Source: Bartonella sp. M0283
GTDB taxonomy: Bacteria > Pseudomonadota > Alphaproteobacteria > Rhizobiales > Rhizobiaceae
Reading direction: 5' to 3'
Length of the DNA: 64,000 nucleotides
Assembly: GCF_016100455.1 (NCBI RefSeq)
Contig: NZ_JACFSK010000001.1
Coordinates: 1,736,001 to 1,800,000, forward strand
Positions 27,520-38,764 of this stretch are shown in pieces. The notes under the pieces are model-generated. The model ran no database searches. It saw only the letters and a program-made list of their open reading frames with translations, and was not told the origin of the DNA. How positions within the stretch are numbered: the stretch's first letter is position 1; each line of letters begins with the position of its first letter. A program made the position numbers and the translations under genes.

Positions 27520-27872
27520 TGTTATCCCCTACATCCTTCAATAGGATAATTTATTTGATATATTTTAGTTAAAACAGACATGTATTTTTTAATTCAACAA
27601 AATTGATTTTATTATTTATATAATTAAAATTAATAAAGTTTATTTTTATATATTATTATTCAAATATGAATTATTACTATTTTTATATATTATTATTTAT
27701 ACGTTATTTTAATATTTTTATCTATAACATATAAACAATATAAAATCTCTTATTCCTATTTCCTCAAACAACACTTTGCTTTTCCATGCTTTAATAGAGA
27801 ATGTGTTGGGGGACAAATAATCCCTACAACGAACGACGCAACTTATTGATTTTAATTGCTTTTGTTAAATTC
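27520..27872. other. A+T-rich intergenic stretch
   Basis: 353 bases between the HEPN gene and tRNA-Ser(GGA), mostly A/T with TATTATT-like repeats at 27590-27720. No gene, att repeat or terminator was recognised. Confidence 0.6.
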
Positions 27873-27962
27873 TGGCGGAGAGAAAGGGATTCGAACCCTT
27901 GATACGGTTGCCCGTATACACGCGTTCCAGGCGTGCGCCTTCAACCACTCGGCCACCTCTCC
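27873..27962 (-). tRNA. tRNA-Ser (anticodon GGA)
   Basis: A 90-base class-II tRNA on the minus strand. The acceptor pairs GGAGAGG with TCTCTCC, followed by G73 and an encoded CCA. The D-arm is GGCCGAGTGGTTGAAGGC, the anticodon arm is CACGC-CTGGAAC-GCGTG with GGA in the loop, there is a long variable arm with stem TACGG/CCGTA, and the T-arm is AAGGG-TTCGAAT-CCCTT. Confidence 0.97.
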
Positions 27963-28434
27963 AGCGAGGCTGCAATATAACGGGAAAGACTCCGAGTTCA
28001 AGAGGAAACTTCATTTCATACAGGAAAAAGTCGCTCATTCATCATTGTCCGCAGGGATAATGGCAACAAAGAGCCAAATAATGTCCTGACAAAATGTCCT
28101 AATATGTGAAAACGTTATAACTCGTCCCCGCAATTGCTGAACCGAAACTGCCCTATCAGGCGCCGAAGACAGAGCAACAATAATTTAGCAATAGGACCAT
28201 CTTTCAATAATTTTTTAAATCTAACGAACGTACGTAGTTGGGATACCATAAATTTCTTATAAAAGAGGATATTAGAGAAAAGGCAAATTTGCCAAATGAA
28301 AAGCCTGCCAGACGATCAGTCTAAAGCAGGCTTTTCTTCCCCTTGAAAACTTTTGAATAATGAAAACTTTTGAATAAGTTGAGCGGGATATTTATTCGCT
28401 TTTGCGATTATTTCCCGCCTATTTTAATCGCGTT
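27963..28434. other. Intergenic region between tRNA-Ser and the GST gene
   Basis: 472 bases without a convincing gene. The only structure seen is the terminator at 28299-28335, listed separately. Confidence 0.6.
28299..28335. terminator. Rho-independent terminator downstream of the GST gene
   Basis: Stem AAAAGCCTGC with GCAGGCTTTT, 10 perfect pairs, loop of 17 bases containing a smaller AGACGATCAGTCT pairing. It is about 100 bases past the stop of the minus-strand GST gene and could act in both directions. Confidence 0.75.
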
Positions 28435-29037
28435 TCAGGCTGCTTTTTCGTCAGCAAAAGCCTTTTTGACGCTATCTCGATTATTGATCTTTTCCATATA
28501 AGACGACAAGGCCGGCATATCGAGAAGATCAATCCCCACAAACTTGCACCATGTCAGGATTGTGAAAAGATAGGCATCGGCAACAGTGAAATGATCGCCT
28601 GCAATAAACTGGGAATTTTCAAGCTGTTTTTCAGCATAGGTCAACCGTTCAATAAGCTTTGCTTTGGCAGCCTTTTTTTCTTCCTCTGAACCGGGATGGA
28701 AAAGCGGTCCAAAACCTTTGTGAAGTTCGGTCGCAATATAATTCAGCCATTCCTGTACTTTTGCCCGCTCATAAGTACCCGGTTTTTCAGCCAAATTCTT
28801 TTCAGGCTTAAGATCGGCCAGATATTGAACAATAGCAGTGCCTTCTGTAATAACGCGGCCATCATCAAGCTCGAGTGCCGGCACATAGCCTTTTTTGGTA
28901 ACCGTCAAATAATCTTTGCCACTCGCCGTTTTCTTTTTGGCCAAATCAACCTTTTCGAGTTTGATCGGAATTCCGGCTTCCAGCGCTACGATATGTGGAG
29001 AGAGTGAACAAGCACCAGGGGCAAAATACAATTTCAT
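28435..29037 (-). CDS. gstA: Glutathione S-transferase (beta-class, GstA-like)
   Basis: A 200-residue cytosolic GST. MKLYFAPGACSLSPHI carries Cys10, the beta-class active-site cysteine; the thioredoxin-like domain includes KKGYVPALELDDG with the cis-Pro and TEGTAIVQYL with the Glu/Ser-equivalent contacts; the helical C-terminal domain contains FTVADAYLFTILTW. It conjugates or exchanges glutathione with electrophiles and may help against oxidative stress. It is monocistronic, divergent from dusB. Confidence 0.92.
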   Translation of the reverse strand: MKLYFAPGACSLSPHIVALEAGIPIKLEKVDLAKKKTASGKDYLTVTKKGYVPALELDDGRVITEGTAIVQYLADLKPEKNLAEKPGTYERAKVQEWLNYIATELHKGFGPLFHPGSEEEKKAAKAKLIERLTYAEKQLENSQFIAGDHFTVADAYLFTILTWCKFVGIDLLDMPALSSYMEKINNRDSVKKAFADEKAA

Positions 29038-29305
29038 AATCTCTATCCCTTCAAAAATATTGCGATCTTATAGCCCAAAATTGATACAGCTTTTCGATTT
29101 TTTCAATAAGCTTTTTTCATTTTACAATGTCCAATTCGTTTGCGCATTTCAATTTATATTTATTACCCCGTTTTTTCATGTCATTATTTTCTATAGATAA
29201 GAGCCGATTTTTACAGCGAAATTATCCACGTAGCATTGCCTTTTATTCATAAAATGGTAAAAGATTAGGCGTTTTTAAAATTGCACAACAAAAAGGCATG
29301 AGTGA

Positions 29306-30292
29306 TTGACCTTTCTTTCCACACCTCTCAAAGTTGGCAATATCGAGTTTAGAAACCGTGTTTTTCTTGCTCCTATGTCCGGTGTGAGCGATTTGCCTTT
29401 CCGCCAAAGAAGTTGGCGTGCCGGTGCCGGCATGGTGGTTTCCGAAATGGTGGCAAGTGCGGAATTATGTTCCGGCGCCGTTGAAAGCCAAATGCGTATA
29501 AATGGCAAGGGCCTCCCACAGCATGTTGTACAGCTTGCCGGTCGCGAACCGGAATGGATGGCAAGAGCAACCGAAATTGTTCAGGATAATCATGCCGATA
29601 TGATTGATATCAATATGGGGTGTCCTGCCAAAAAAGTTATCGGCGGATATTCCGGTGCTGCTCTTATGCGCGACTTGAAACTTGCCATGTCCTTGATCGA
29701 AGCGGTTCTCAAAGTAGCAAGAATTCCCGTTTCGCTTAAAATGCGGCTTGGATGGGACGAAACAACAATCAATGCGCCGGAACTGGCAAAAATGGCGGAA
29801 GAAGCCGGTATTTCCATGATTACAGTGCACGGCCGCACGAGAATGCAATTTTATAACGGTCAAGCCGATTGGGATGCTTTGAAAAAAGTTCGCGATGTTA
29901 TTTCGATTCCGATGGTAGCAAATGGCGATATCGGCAATCTTAAGGAAGCGGAAGAATGCCTTCGTCGTTCTGGCGCCGATGCTGTCATGATCGGACGGGC
30001 AAGTTATGGTTCACCATGGTTGGCAGGAGAGATCGCAGGCCATCCCTTCTGTCAGAATCTCGACCGTTATATTTGCGATCATTATCGCGCAATGCTTGAT
30101 TATTATGGCGAAAATACCGGCGTGCGTCACGCCCGAAAACATCTTGACTGGTATTTGAACAAACATGCCAAGGGCTTCTATAGCAATGAAGAGCGGCAGG
30201 AAATTATGACTTCACGCAAGCCGGAACACGTTCTGACATTGTTGAATTCGATATTTTCTAGAGATTTGGGTAATCCGGAAAAGGCAGCCTGA
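29306..30292 (+). CDS. dusB: tRNA-dihydrouridine synthase B (nifR3)
   Basis: A 328-residue FMN enzyme that reduces uridines in tRNA D-loops using NAD(P)H. The FMN barrel starts [13 protein letters not shown]; the catalytic Cys is C106 in [10 protein letters not shown]; other motifs are [19 protein letters not shown] and ANGDIG. An in-frame stop lies just before TTG at 29306, so TTG is the likely start. It is three bases upstream of ntrB, the conserved nifR3-ntrB-ntrC order of alphaproteobacteria; here it probably shares the promoter with the nitrogen-control genes. Confidence 0.93.
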   Translation: MTFLSTPLKVGNIEFRNRVFLAPMSGVSDLPFRQRSWRAGAGMVVSEMVASAELCSGAVESQMRINGKGLPQHVVQLAGREPEWMARATEIVQDNHADMIDINMGCPAKKVIGGYSGAALMRDLKLAMSLIEAVLKVARIPVSLKMRLGWDETTINAPELAKMAEEAGISMITVHGRTRMQFYNGQADWDALKKVRDVISIPMVANGDIGNLKEAEECLRRSGADAVMIGRASYGSPWLAGEIAGHPFCQNLDRYICDHYRAMLDYYGENTGVRHARKHLDWYLNKHAKGFYSNEERQEIMTSRKPEHVLTLLNSIFSRDLGNPEKAA

Positions 30293-30294
30293 CA

Positions 30295-31425
30295 ATGCAA
30301 CAAAAAACAAAAAATTCCGAACAAAATCTTGCAAGACTGGTGCTTGATGCAGTGCGACATCCGGTTATTCTTGTCGACAAGGACAATAACATCGCCTATG
30401 CCAATGCCGATGCCGAACAATTCTTCAAGGCGAGTTCTTCTGTATTGGCACGAAACAAGCTTGAAACATTTTTGCCTTTTGGCAGCCCTCTCCTCTCGCT
30501 TATTAATCAGGTCAGAGAAAAACCCAAACCGGTCAATGAATATCATGTCGATTTATCATCACCAAAACTCGGTTATGACAAGCTCGTCGATATTTTTGTT
30601 CAACCATTACCGGAAATACCGGGAAGTGTCGTTGTGTTGTTTCAGGAAAAATCTATGGCCGAAAAGCTTGACCGGCAGATGACCCATAGAGGGGCTGCCC
30701 GTTCTGTAACCGGCCTTGCTTCAATGCTTGCCCATGAAATAAAAAATCCGCTTTCTGGTATTCGTGGCGCTGCGCAACTTCTTGAAAGTGTCGTCAGCGA
30801 TGACGACCGACAACTCACACGTTTGATTACCGATGAAACAGATCGTATCGTTGCTCTGGTTGATCGTATGGAAGTATTTTCAGATGAACGGCCGATCGAA
30901 CGTTTTCCGGTTAATATTCACACAGTGCTTGATCACGTAAAAAGGCTGGCGCAAAGCGGTTTTGCAAAAAAGATCAAATTTATTGAAAAATATGACCCAT
31001 CATTGCCTCCGGTCTATGCCAATCGTGATCAGCTTATCCAGATTTTCCTTAATCTCGTTAAAAATGCGACCGAAGCGCTGGGCAATGTAAAAAATCCGAC
31101 AATTACGCTTACCTCGTCTTATCGACCGGGCATCAAGCTTTCCGTACAAGGGCGGCATGATAAAGTCACATTACCTATGGAATTCTGTGTCGAAGATAAT
31201 GGACCGGGTGTTCCCAAAGACATACAGGAAAATCTTTTTGACCCCTTCATCACCAGTAAACCGAATGGATCCGGCCTCGGACTTGCACTCGTTGCAAAAC
31301 TTGTGAACGACCATGGCGGGGTCGTCGAATGCGAGTCACAACCGGGGCGGACGATATTCCGCGTTCTCTTGCCCATGTGGCGGCCGGAAGAGACAGAACA
31401 AAAGTCAAGCGGAGAAAGCCAATGA
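30295..31425 (+). CDS. ntrB: Nitrogen regulation sensor kinase NtrB
   Basis: A 376-residue soluble histidine kinase with no membrane helix. The N-terminal PAS domain is at about 10-115 ([20 protein letters not shown]), the phosphorylated His is H147 in [20 protein letters not shown], and the ATP-binding domain has N-box [11 protein letters not shown]1 [10 protein letters not shown] and G2 SGLGLALV. It phosphorylates NtrC in nitrogen limitation and is switched by PII protein. Gene order dusB-ntrB-ntrC with 2-base and overlapping junctions indicates one operon; the ntrC start overlaps its stop. Confidence 0.95.
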   Translation: MQQKTKNSEQNLARLVLDAVRHPVILVDKDNNIAYANADAEQFFKASSSVLARNKLETFLPFGSPLLSLINQVREKPKPVNEYHVDLSSPKLGYDKLVDIFVQPLPEIPGSVVVLFQEKSMAEKLDRQMTHRGAARSVTGLASMLAHEIKNPLSGIRGAAQLLESVVSDDDRQLTRLITDETDRIVALVDRMEVFSDERPIERFPVNIHTVLDHVKRLAQSGFAKKIKFIEKYDPSLPPVYANRDQLIQIFLNLVKNATEALGNVKNPTITLTSSYRPGIKLSVQGRHDKVTLPMEFCVEDNGPGVPKDIQENLFDPFITSKPNGSGLGLALVAKLVNDHGGVVECESQPGRTIFRVLLPMWRPEETEQKSSGESQ

Positions 31426-32879
31426 CCAAAGGGATGATACTTGTTGCCGATGACGATGCGGCAATCCGCACTGTTCTTAACCAGGCGCTCTCGCGAGCCG
31501 GCTATGATGTGCGGGTAGCGCCGAATGCAGCAATGCTATGGCGTTGGATTGCCAATGGCGATGGGGATCTTGTCATTACCGATGTCGTTATGCCGGACGA
31601 AAACGCATTTGATCTTATACCCCGCATCAAAAAGGCACGTCCGGAAATTCCCGTCATTGTCATGAGTGCGCAAAACACTTTTATGACTGCAATCAAAGCT
31701 TCGGAAGCCGGTGCCTATGATTATCTACCAAAACCGTTCGATCTGTCGGAGCTCATCAATATTGTCGGACGGGCTATGGTTGAGCCCCGCCCCGAGAGCG
31801 AAAAACAGAAATCCGACGAAACGAACGACACGATGCCACTTGTCGGGCGTTCACCTGCAATGCAGGAAATCTATCGTATTCTTGCCCGCATGATGCAGAC
31901 TGATCTTACCGTGATGATTACCGGCGAGTCTGGAACAGGAAAAGAGCTTGTCGCACGTGCACTTCACGAATATGGCAGGCGCCGCAAAGGGCCGTTTGTT
32001 GCAATCAATATGGCAGCAATCCCTAAGGATCTCATTGAATCCGAATTATTCGGCCATGAAAAAGGTGCCTTTACCGGTGCCAATACACGTTCAAGCGGGC
32101 GTTTTGAACAAGCCAACGGCGGCACGTTGTTCCTTGACGAGATTGGCGACATGCCCATGGACGCGCAAACCCGCCTCTTACGTGTCTTGCAGCAGGGCGA
32201 ATATATGACCGTTGGCGGAAGAACGCCAATCAAAACCGATGTCAGAATTGTTGCTGCAACCAACAAGGATTTGCATCAGCTTATCAATCAGGGACAATTC
32301 CGCGAAGATCTGTTTTATAGACTTAATGTTGTACCCTTGCGCATTCCCGCTTTACGTGAAAGAGCTGACGATATTCCCGATCTCGTGCGTCATTTCTTCA
32401 AAATGGCAACTGATGACGGTTTACCGTTGAAACATATCAGCAATGAAGGGCTTGATTTGTTACGCCGCTATTCCTGGCCCGGCAACGTCAGGGAATTGGA
32501 AAATCTTGTCCGCAGACTTGCCGCTCTTTATCCGCAGGAAGAAATCGCGGTTGATGTTATTGAGACAGAATTAAAAAACGAAACCGGAAATCATGATGCT
32601 CATAATTCGGCTTCTGTTAATGATAACGTCACAATTGCCGAAGCTGTCGAAATGAATATGCAGAAATATTTTGCATCATTCGGCGAAGAATTACCGCCCG
32701 CCGGGCTTTATCACCGCGTTTTGGAAGAAGTCGAATACCCGCTTATTCTCGCGTGCCTCACAGCAACAAAGGGCAACCAGATCAAAGCAGCAGAGCTTTT
32801 GGGGCTTAATCGCAACACCTTGCGAAAAAAAGTGCGCGATCTGAAAGTGAACATATATAAAGGAACTCGGACAAATTAA
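31422..32879 (+). CDS. ntrC: Nitrogen regulation protein NtrC (sigma-54 activator)
   Basis: A 485-residue response regulator. The receiver has D54 as phosphoacceptor and K104 in YLPKPF; the AAA+ sigma-54 domain has Walker A GESGTGKE (168-175), the sigma-54 contact loop GAFTGA (215-220) and Walker [10 protein letters not shown]; the Fis-type HTH is [20 protein letters not shown] at the C-terminus. The open frame reaches 31329, but the ATG at 31422 overlapping the ntrB stop (ATGA) gives the standard NtrC N-terminus. It activates nitrogen-assimilation promoters with RpoN. It is possible that it also drives the amino-acid and hydroxyproline transporters of this region; no -24/-12 box was verified. 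Confidence 0.95.
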   Translation: MTKGMILVADDDAAIRTVLNQALSRAGYDVRVAPNAAMLWRWIANGDGDLVITDVVMPDENAFDLIPRIKKARPEIPVIVMSAQNTFMTAIKASEAGAYDYLPKPFDLSELINIVGRAMVEPRPESEKQKSDETNDTMPLVGRSPAMQEIYRILARMMQTDLTVMITGESGTGKELVARALHEYGRRRKGPFVAINMAAIPKDLIESELFGHEKGAFTGANTRSSGRFEQANGGTLFLDEIGDMPMDAQTRLLRVLQQGEYMTVGGRTPIKTDVRIVAATNKDLHQLINQGQFREDLFYRLNVVPLRIPALRERADDIPDLVRHFFKMATDDGLPLKHISNEGLDLLRRYSWPGNVRELENLVRRLAALYPQEEIAVDVIETELKNETGNHDAHNSASVNDNVTIAEAVEMNMQKYFASFGEELPPAGLYHRVLEEVEYPLILACLTATKGNQIKAAELLGLNRNTLRKKVRDLKVNIYKGTRTN

Positions 32880-32952
32880 ATTTGGCTCAAAAAAATTCAA
32901 ATAAGTGATTGACCTTTAGCCAGAACCTTGTAAAGACTTGCGCATCCTTTTT

Positions 32953-33042
32953 GGAGGGGTGGCCGAGCGGTTTAAGGCACCGGTCTTGAAAACCGGCGTG
33001 CAGGCGACTGTACCGTGGGTTCGAATCCCACCCCCTCCGCCA
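32953..33042 (+). tRNA. tRNA-Ser (anticodon TGA)
   Basis: A 90-base class-II tRNA. Acceptor GGAGGGG with CCCCTCC, G73 and encoded CCA; D-arm GGCCGAGCGGTTTAAGGC; anticodon stem-loop CCGGT-CTTGAAA-ACCGG with TGA; a long variable arm; T-arm GTGGG-TTCGAAT-CCCAC. It follows ntrC by 73 bases. It marks the boundary between the conserved block and the A+T-rich accessory stretch that follows. Confidence 0.97.
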
Positions 33043-33675
33043 TATTTCATCAAAAAACAGTTTTAAATCAACAAATCGAGATTTTTTATAGTTTTTCATC
33101 CCCCAATAAAACCTGGAAGCAAACGGCATCATAAGGGACGATAAATGACAATAAATAATTGATATTGCTAATAAAAATAAACGTGACGACCTTGGACAGT
33201 CTGAAACAATAACAAAGGAAACTATCTCTCTGCCATTAAGACGCGACGGTCTTACTATGGTTTCTTGTATCCTATATGATGCAACAAGATTTCAAAGAGT
33301 GGCATTCTATCTTTTTCTTAAGAGATTTATGTTCTGCTATTATCCGCGCTTTTTATGCGCTCCGGCTCTGAGTGCAATTTTGGTGGTGCGGATTCGTCGG
33401 TTTATGTGTTTTTCAAAAATACAGGGAATTATTGGGCAAATTTTGCGATGTGCAAATCATCCCGATTTTGTTCAATGGCTTTAACATTGCCGGCACAGAT
33501 TTTAAGATTTTATTTTGTGAAGTAAGGAACTAATTTTTCAAAAGCCGCAATGAATCAAACGATATATCTGACTTAGGTATTAAGGAGACCGTGATTGCAG
33601 TTTATAAGTGGATGAAATATCTGCCTAGTCCCATCAACATAACCGCTACCTGTCATTGCACCTGTCGTCCTGCTT
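33043..33675. other. Non-coding or decayed stretch after tRNA-Ser(TGA)
   Basis: About 630 bases. A short open frame at 33257-33484 and pieces in other frames show no family features. I see no copy of the tRNA 3' end that would mark an attachment site. It may be the eroded edge of an inserted segment. Confidence 0.5.
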
Positions 33676-34088
33676 TTAAGTCTGACAATAAAGTAGTCCT
33701 TCCCTCCCACGGACCTCCAATAAAAAACCTCTTAGAGCAATGAACTTGCATAGGTTATTAGTTAATTGGGGGGGGACATTTTTAAAATAAGCAACGTTTT
33801 CTAACTCTTTTGCCATATAAAATGAAATTGAAGCAGACAGAAATGTACCACTCACCGGCGCATCTTGGATCATAATTCGAATAGGGATAGCATCAGATAC
33901 ATGCTTAAAAACTCGAATATTTGCTCTTCAATGACACTTGGCATAACGCCATGAAATGGTAACATTATCATAACCATCGCGACGCCAAGTTCTTGCGTAC
34001 GCTTGCTTCGTCGCGCGCAAATGTCGCTATTGTCATTTGTTGTCGTTAAAATAACTGGAACAGGAACCGCAACATACCTTAAAATCAA
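33676..34088 (-). pseudogene. Possible remnant of a LysR-type regulator substrate domain
   Basis: Two adjoining minus-strand open frames read like consecutive pieces of one protein. The first ends LPFHGVMPSVIEEQIFEFLS and resembles the late LysR segment in which a Gly/Leu/Pro turn precedes an exposed helix; the second (SGTFLSASISFYMAKELE) resembles the LysR C-terminal helix, and they are offset by one frameshift near 33885. The N-terminal HTH is not visible. The location next to a decayed sugar-acid transporter fits a regulator. The resemblance is weak. Confidence 0.3.
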
Positions 34089-34378
34089 TCGGATTAAGAG
34101 TACACTTTCTTGATTTGAAAACGCGAATTGTTCAGGAAAATTGGCTAAAATACAAAGTCCGTTTACGCTGCTATCTGTTTAAAAATCTACACGGCACCAC
34201 TGACCTTCTATAATGAGATGACCTTTTTTATCAAAAATATTCGGGACAATTAGAAAAACTCTATGAGATCTTATACTTTTATAACTCTATAGTTTAATTA
34301 CACATTCCCTATATTGCTTGTTGATTAACATACTTAATATATTTTCAATATTAAACCTGTTTCATAGACGTCTAATTT

Positions 34379-35676
34379 TTAACGCTTGATTATAATATCG
34401 GTTTCTTTGATCGGTTTGCGTATAAGAATGGAAGAGACAATAGCAGCAATCATAGCTACAATTGCACTAACTACTAAAGCTATAACAAAAGAATTGGTTG
34501 TATCAACGATACGCCATTCCACATAAGGCGCTCCAGATCCACCCAAATACCCGCCACAGTTCATTAAACTACCATGAGACGCAACTAACCGGCCAGGAAC
34601 ACTAATACTGACAGTTGTCCAAGCAAGTCCGCTTGCCATATTAAGAAAGCACATAGCCGCGGAAATAAAGATAATAGCTAAAACAAGACTTGGCGTGTAA
34701 ACAGCCGGAATAGTAAAGGCACCAGCTAGGATTAAACATATTGTCATTAGCCATTTAAGGCTAGCAAGTGGTGCAATTTCCTTAGCAAGAAGCCTATCGG
34801 CAAACCAACCATCTAACATACCAATTGTAGAAAAAATATAAGGAATTGAAACAATCCAACCCGTTTCACGAACATTAAGACCGCGTTCATGTTCTAGATA
34901 ATCTGGTAACCAGGTTAAATACAAGCAAAGCATACAAATCACGCCCATGAAGCCGAAAATTAATCCCCAAGCGGTTACGTGCTTAAATAACTGTATTCAC
35001 TAGCGAAAACTAAGCTTGACCATTTCATTAGAAATTTGTTTATCTTCGCCAATACTCAAGTGATCAATCGCATCTTGTGTCAGCGAAACTTCACTACGAT
35101 TACGATAAATCAAATAACAACCAATAAAAACAATAATGCCAAGTAAATCCAATGTAATAAACATCCGCCCCCATTAAGAACATCATAGCTGTTAATATTG
35201 GTGGCGTTAAAGCAGGCCCAATTGTTGATGACGCAACCAAAATACCTGTTGGTATGCCACGTTCCTTAGGATTAAACTACTCACTAACGACTTTTGCTCC
35301 AGCTGGAAACTGCGGTGCTTCCCCCACGCCTAGAAAAATTCTTGCAATAAAAAACTGATGAAGTGTATGGACTAAACCACCAACAAATTGCGCTAGCGAC
35401 CATACAAACATTGATACACTTAAAACTAGGCGTGCCCCAAAACGATCGAGCAGTCCACCTACTGGAAGCTGTGCAATAGCATAAGATAAAGAAAAAGCCA
35501 AAATCAAAAGTCCCATTTGAGAAACGCTTAAATTCAAATCTGCGCTGATAGTAGAATTTACAATTGAACGAGCGCTGCGATCTAAATAATTAACAATGCC
35601 TACTGTGATAAGAAAAACCAACAGCAGTATACTGAATGGCTCTCAAACGTTTAAGTTTAATATTCTTGATCTTCAT
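34379..35676 (-). pseudogene. MFS sugar-acid transporter (anion:cation symporter type), inactivated
   Basis: ATG at 35676 follows GGGAGAGAAG. The N-terminal part (VNYLDRSARSIVNSTISADLN, then FGARLVLSVSMFVWSLAQF, RIFLGVGEAPQFPAGAKVV) is typical of the hexuronate/glucarate/galactonate carriers. It is broken by a frameshift close to the start, by TAG replacing the Trp codon just after VVSE (near 35278), and by further shifts between 34950 and 35170. The C-terminal third (YLTWLPDYLEHERGLNVRET to 34379) is one open frame. The gene is dead; it accompanies the decayed dehydrogenase at 35924. Confidence 0.85.
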
Positions 35677-35923
35677 AAAACTTCTCTCCCGAAGAAGATA
35701 AATTACCTAACATTTTTTTAAAAATTTAATTCTGATGGAACATCTTGTAAGCGCGCTGATTTTTTTGCGATAATTGATGGTTCACGAAAGATGTTCACGT
35801 TAGCAACGAATAATTTTTGCATGCTTCCCCCCCGCTGAAAAGCCTCCGGGCATTAGAGCCATCATTATGATTATTCATGGTTTATCGTTTTGCATCAATT
35901 TACAAATTGATGCGATTGCGATT

Positions 35924-37430
35924 TTATTTCAGTAAATCGGGTGACTTATCAGCACTAAAATCTTGATAACAAACAGGTTGCAAAAAGCGATAGATAGCAG
36001 CTGTTCTCACCGATGTAGAACGGCCATCTGATGTTGAAGGGAATATCCCGCCATGGGCCATAGCTGTTGACACTTCAACACCTGTTCCAAAACCGTTAAT
36101 TAAAATCCGACCTGCTGTGATCTCAAGCAATGGTAAAATTTCTTTGACGGTTGTCATATCTCCATCTTGCAGATGGACAGCTATAGTTAACTGTCCTTCA
36201 AGTTGTGTTGGAACGTTAATGAGCTCCTGAGTATTTTCACAACGTACAATTAAGCTTGCCGATCCAAATATTTCATTCTGCATCTTATGATCGTTGATAA
36301 AGTCACTACCATTAGTTTCAAATAATGTTACCTGACTTTGAAATTTATTTGCTGGAAGGCCTTCAGACAGTTTTTCAACACGTGTGTTTTGCGATAAAAT
36401 AGAAACACCATGACGATAAGCTTCAGCAATATGTGGCGTAAACATTGTTTGTCGTCCTGTTTACGAACAGCATCAGCTGACGTTTTTAAAAAAACCTCAA
36501 GACCTTCACTCTCTACAGGCAATATAAGGCCAGGGTTATTACAAAATTGACTAGGTCCTAGAGTTAAAGAACTGATGAAACTCGTAGCAATTGTTGAGGC
36601 ATTTTCTTCCAATGCTTCAGGTAGTAATATGACAGGATTAATACTATTCATTTCAGCATAAACAAGAATTGGCTGTTTGCTCTTAGCCGCGACGTCCATA
36701 AGAGCAAGGCCACCGCTACGCGATCCCGTAAATCCGGCTGCACGAATATAGGAATCGGCTTCCAATTCCTGTCCGATGCACCACTCGACAGTATGGAAAA
36801 GGGCAAAAGTACCGGCAGGTAAATCACATTCGGCAACAACTTGTTGTATACAAAGTCCTACAACTTCAAATGTACCAGGATGGGCGGGATGAGCCTTAAC
36901 TATAACAGGACACCCCGCCGCAAAAGCAGCTACGGTATCACGGACAGCAACAGAAACAGCAATGGGAAACAACGACTGAACCAATTGCAACATTACAACA
37001 TTTGAGATCCGGCTTAGGAACTGGATTACTTGTTGGATTACCTTTATCTTTTCGCTTATCAAGAAAACGGCCTGTGCGCACTTCTACTGCAAACATCTTC
37101 AATTGGTTGATGGTGCGCATACGCCCACCTTCAAGGCGTACCTTTGGAAGCTCTGTTTCTGCTATCGTACGTTCGATTAAATCATAACCCGTGGCAGCAA
37201 TCAAAGCGGCAATTTTTTCTAAAAATTTTGCTCTTTTTTTCAAGACTTGTCGCACAATAAATCAGCAAAGCTTCCCAGCTTAGTTTTGTTGCTTCTTGCA
37301 CATCTTCTTAAGTAGCTCCGCCAGAATTCGTAGGCAAAAAATTTTCAGTTATTGCTTCAACAGCTTGGAATGAGCCATTTGTTCCATAACGTCTATTACC
37401 GCCAATCAACAAGTTACCTGTTAGTTGCAT
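35924..37430 (-). pseudogene. 2-ketoglutarate-semialdehyde (2,5-dioxovalerate) dehydrogenase, inactivated
   Basis: Begins with MQLTGNLLIGGNRRYGTNGSF at 37430, which is followed by an in-frame TAA at about 37310, then frameshifts near 37255, 36960 and 36445. Pieces keep the family order: AALIAATGYDLIERTIAETELP, KAHPAHPGTFEVVG, the cofactor segment FTGSRSGGLALMD, catalytic Glu in AEMNSINPVI, catalytic Cys in GPSQFCNNPGL, and the C-terminal FLQPVCYQDF. This is the AraE/KGSADH branch, which oxidises 2-oxoglutarate semialdehyde formed from pentonates, glucarate or hydroxyproline. It has several lesions, so it is long dead. Confidence 0.88.
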
Positions 37431-37474
37431 TGAATAGTTCTTTTCAATTGGTACTTTTAAAAAGCAGGACAAAA

Positions 37475-38614
37475 TCAAAATGATTTAGCAAGCATAATAC
37501 GATAATCTTCGGCTGTAGCGACGCGAGGATTAGTTGCATGACTGTGGTCTTTAAGCGCACCTTCAATAATAGCGGGGAATAAATCCTTTTTAACACCTAA
37601 CTCAGATAATTTTGTTGGAAGACGCAATTGCTTTGTTTTCTGAATAACAACCTGTGTAACATCAGTAGCTGATTTTGCATCTAAAATTTCTGCTAAGCGT
37701 TGATATTTCCCTTCATTGATTGCGGTTTCACTTGTCGCATTAAATTCAAGCACAGCGGGTAAAAAAATAGCATTTAAAGTGCCATGGTGTAAAGTTGGAT
37801 TCAAACCTCCTAGCGAATGACTGAGGCTGTGAATACAACCCAATCCCTTCTGAAAAGCCATAGCACCCATAGTGGAAGCAATCATCATATTTAAACGTGC
37901 ATCTTTGTTATCTGGAACATCAGTTGCAAGTTGAATATTCTTCCATGCACGACGCAACCCTTCTAATGCAATGCCGTCAGCTGGCGGGTTAAAAGAAGGT
38001 GCTAGATAAGTTTCAATACAATGCGAGATAGCGTCCATGCCGGTTGCGGCTGTTAGCGTAGCAGGCAAACCTAGCGTAAGTGTAGGGTCACAAATAGCTG
38101 CACGAGGCACCAAATACGGAGATAGAAGGCCAACTTTTCTACCATCTTCAAGAATAATAATAGCACCGCGCCCTACTTCACTTCCTGTCCCGGCAGTCGT
38201 TGGAATAGCAATCGTCGGATATGTTCTGCTTGTAATATTTGTGGCACCACCTTCAATAGCGGCAAATGACTTGAGCGGGCCATCATGCGCAGCTGAAATA
38301 GCGACCGCTTTAGCAAGATCGATAGGTGATCCACCTCCTAAGGCAATAATCCCATCTGCACCGACTTTTTTAAATAGAGCAACGGCGTCACGAACAGCAA
38401 ACTCGGTTGGATTTCCGGGCGTCTCATCGAAAACAGCTATATCTTTATTATCAAGATGCTGTAAAATAGTATCAATCATACCAAGCTGGCGAACTCCTTT
38501 ATCTGTCACCAAAATTGGTTTTTTTATACCGGCAAGTGTAAGTTCACTTTGAAGCGTTTCTAATATCCCAAAGCCAAGCTGAACACGCGTTACATAATTG
38601 ATTAATCCCATCAC
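37475..38614 (-). CDS. Iron-containing alcohol dehydrogenase
   Basis: A 379-residue group-III alcohol dehydrogenase. NAD-binding motifs GGGSPIDLAKA and TTAGTGSEVG are intact, as are metal ligands in AICDP, GMDAISHCIE, and HSLSHSLGG followed by HHGTLNAIFLP. It resembles the 4-hydroxybutyrate / lactaldehyde-type branches; the physiological substrate is unknown. It is intact although the two genes after it on the same strand are decayed. It is divergent from the LysR regulator at 38765. Confidence 0.9.
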   Translation of the reverse strand: MMGLINYVTRVQLGFGILETLQSELTLAGIKKPILVTDKGVRQLGMIDTILQHLDNKDIAVFDETPGNPTEFAVRDAVALFKKVGADGIIALGGGSPIDLAKAVAISAAHDGPLKSFAAIEGGATNITSRTYPTIAIPTTAGTGSEVGRGAIIILEDGRKVGLLSPYLVPRAAICDPTLTLGLPATLTAATGMDAISHCIETYLAPSFNPPADGIALEGLRRAWKNIQLATDVPDNKDARLNMMIASTMGAMAFQKGLGCIHSLSHSLGGLNPTLHHGTLNAIFLPAVLEFNATSETAINEGKYQRLAEILDAKSATDVTQVVIQKTKQLRLPTKLSELGVKKDLFPAIIEGALKDHSHATNPRVATAEDYRIMLAKSF

Positions 38615-38676
38615 AGTCTCCTCAGATATTTGTAACTGTTATTTCTGTGATAAATCTTGTAATAATTATCAAAAAA

Positions 38677-38697
38677 TAACGTATATTATCGACGTTA
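38677..38697. promoter_or_regulatory. Candidate regulator site between the iron ADH and LysR genes
   Basis: TAACGT and ACGTTA form an inverted repeat with a nine-base spacer, midway in the 150-base divergent promoter region. It is short and could be chance. Confidence 0.3.
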
Positions 38698-38764
38698 ATG
38701 AGTGGAATATATGTAGTAAATCCATTTTTATTGCATATCTCTATAATAAAAAGGGATACCTGGC

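Noticed and set aside
27520..27870. Possible attachment site for the HEPN gene island
   Set aside because: No second copy of the tRNA-Ser 3' end was found in the window.
27856..28089. 77-residue open frame spanning tRNA-Ser(GGA)
   Set aside because: It is the antisense reading of a tRNA, a known artefact.
32887..33132. 81-residue open frame antisense to tRNA-Ser(TGA)
   Set aside because: Also the reverse reading of a tRNA; the protein-like words are artefacts that recur in databases.
33257..33484. 75-residue open frame after tRNA-Ser(TGA)
   Set aside because: No family features; not supported by a ribosome site.
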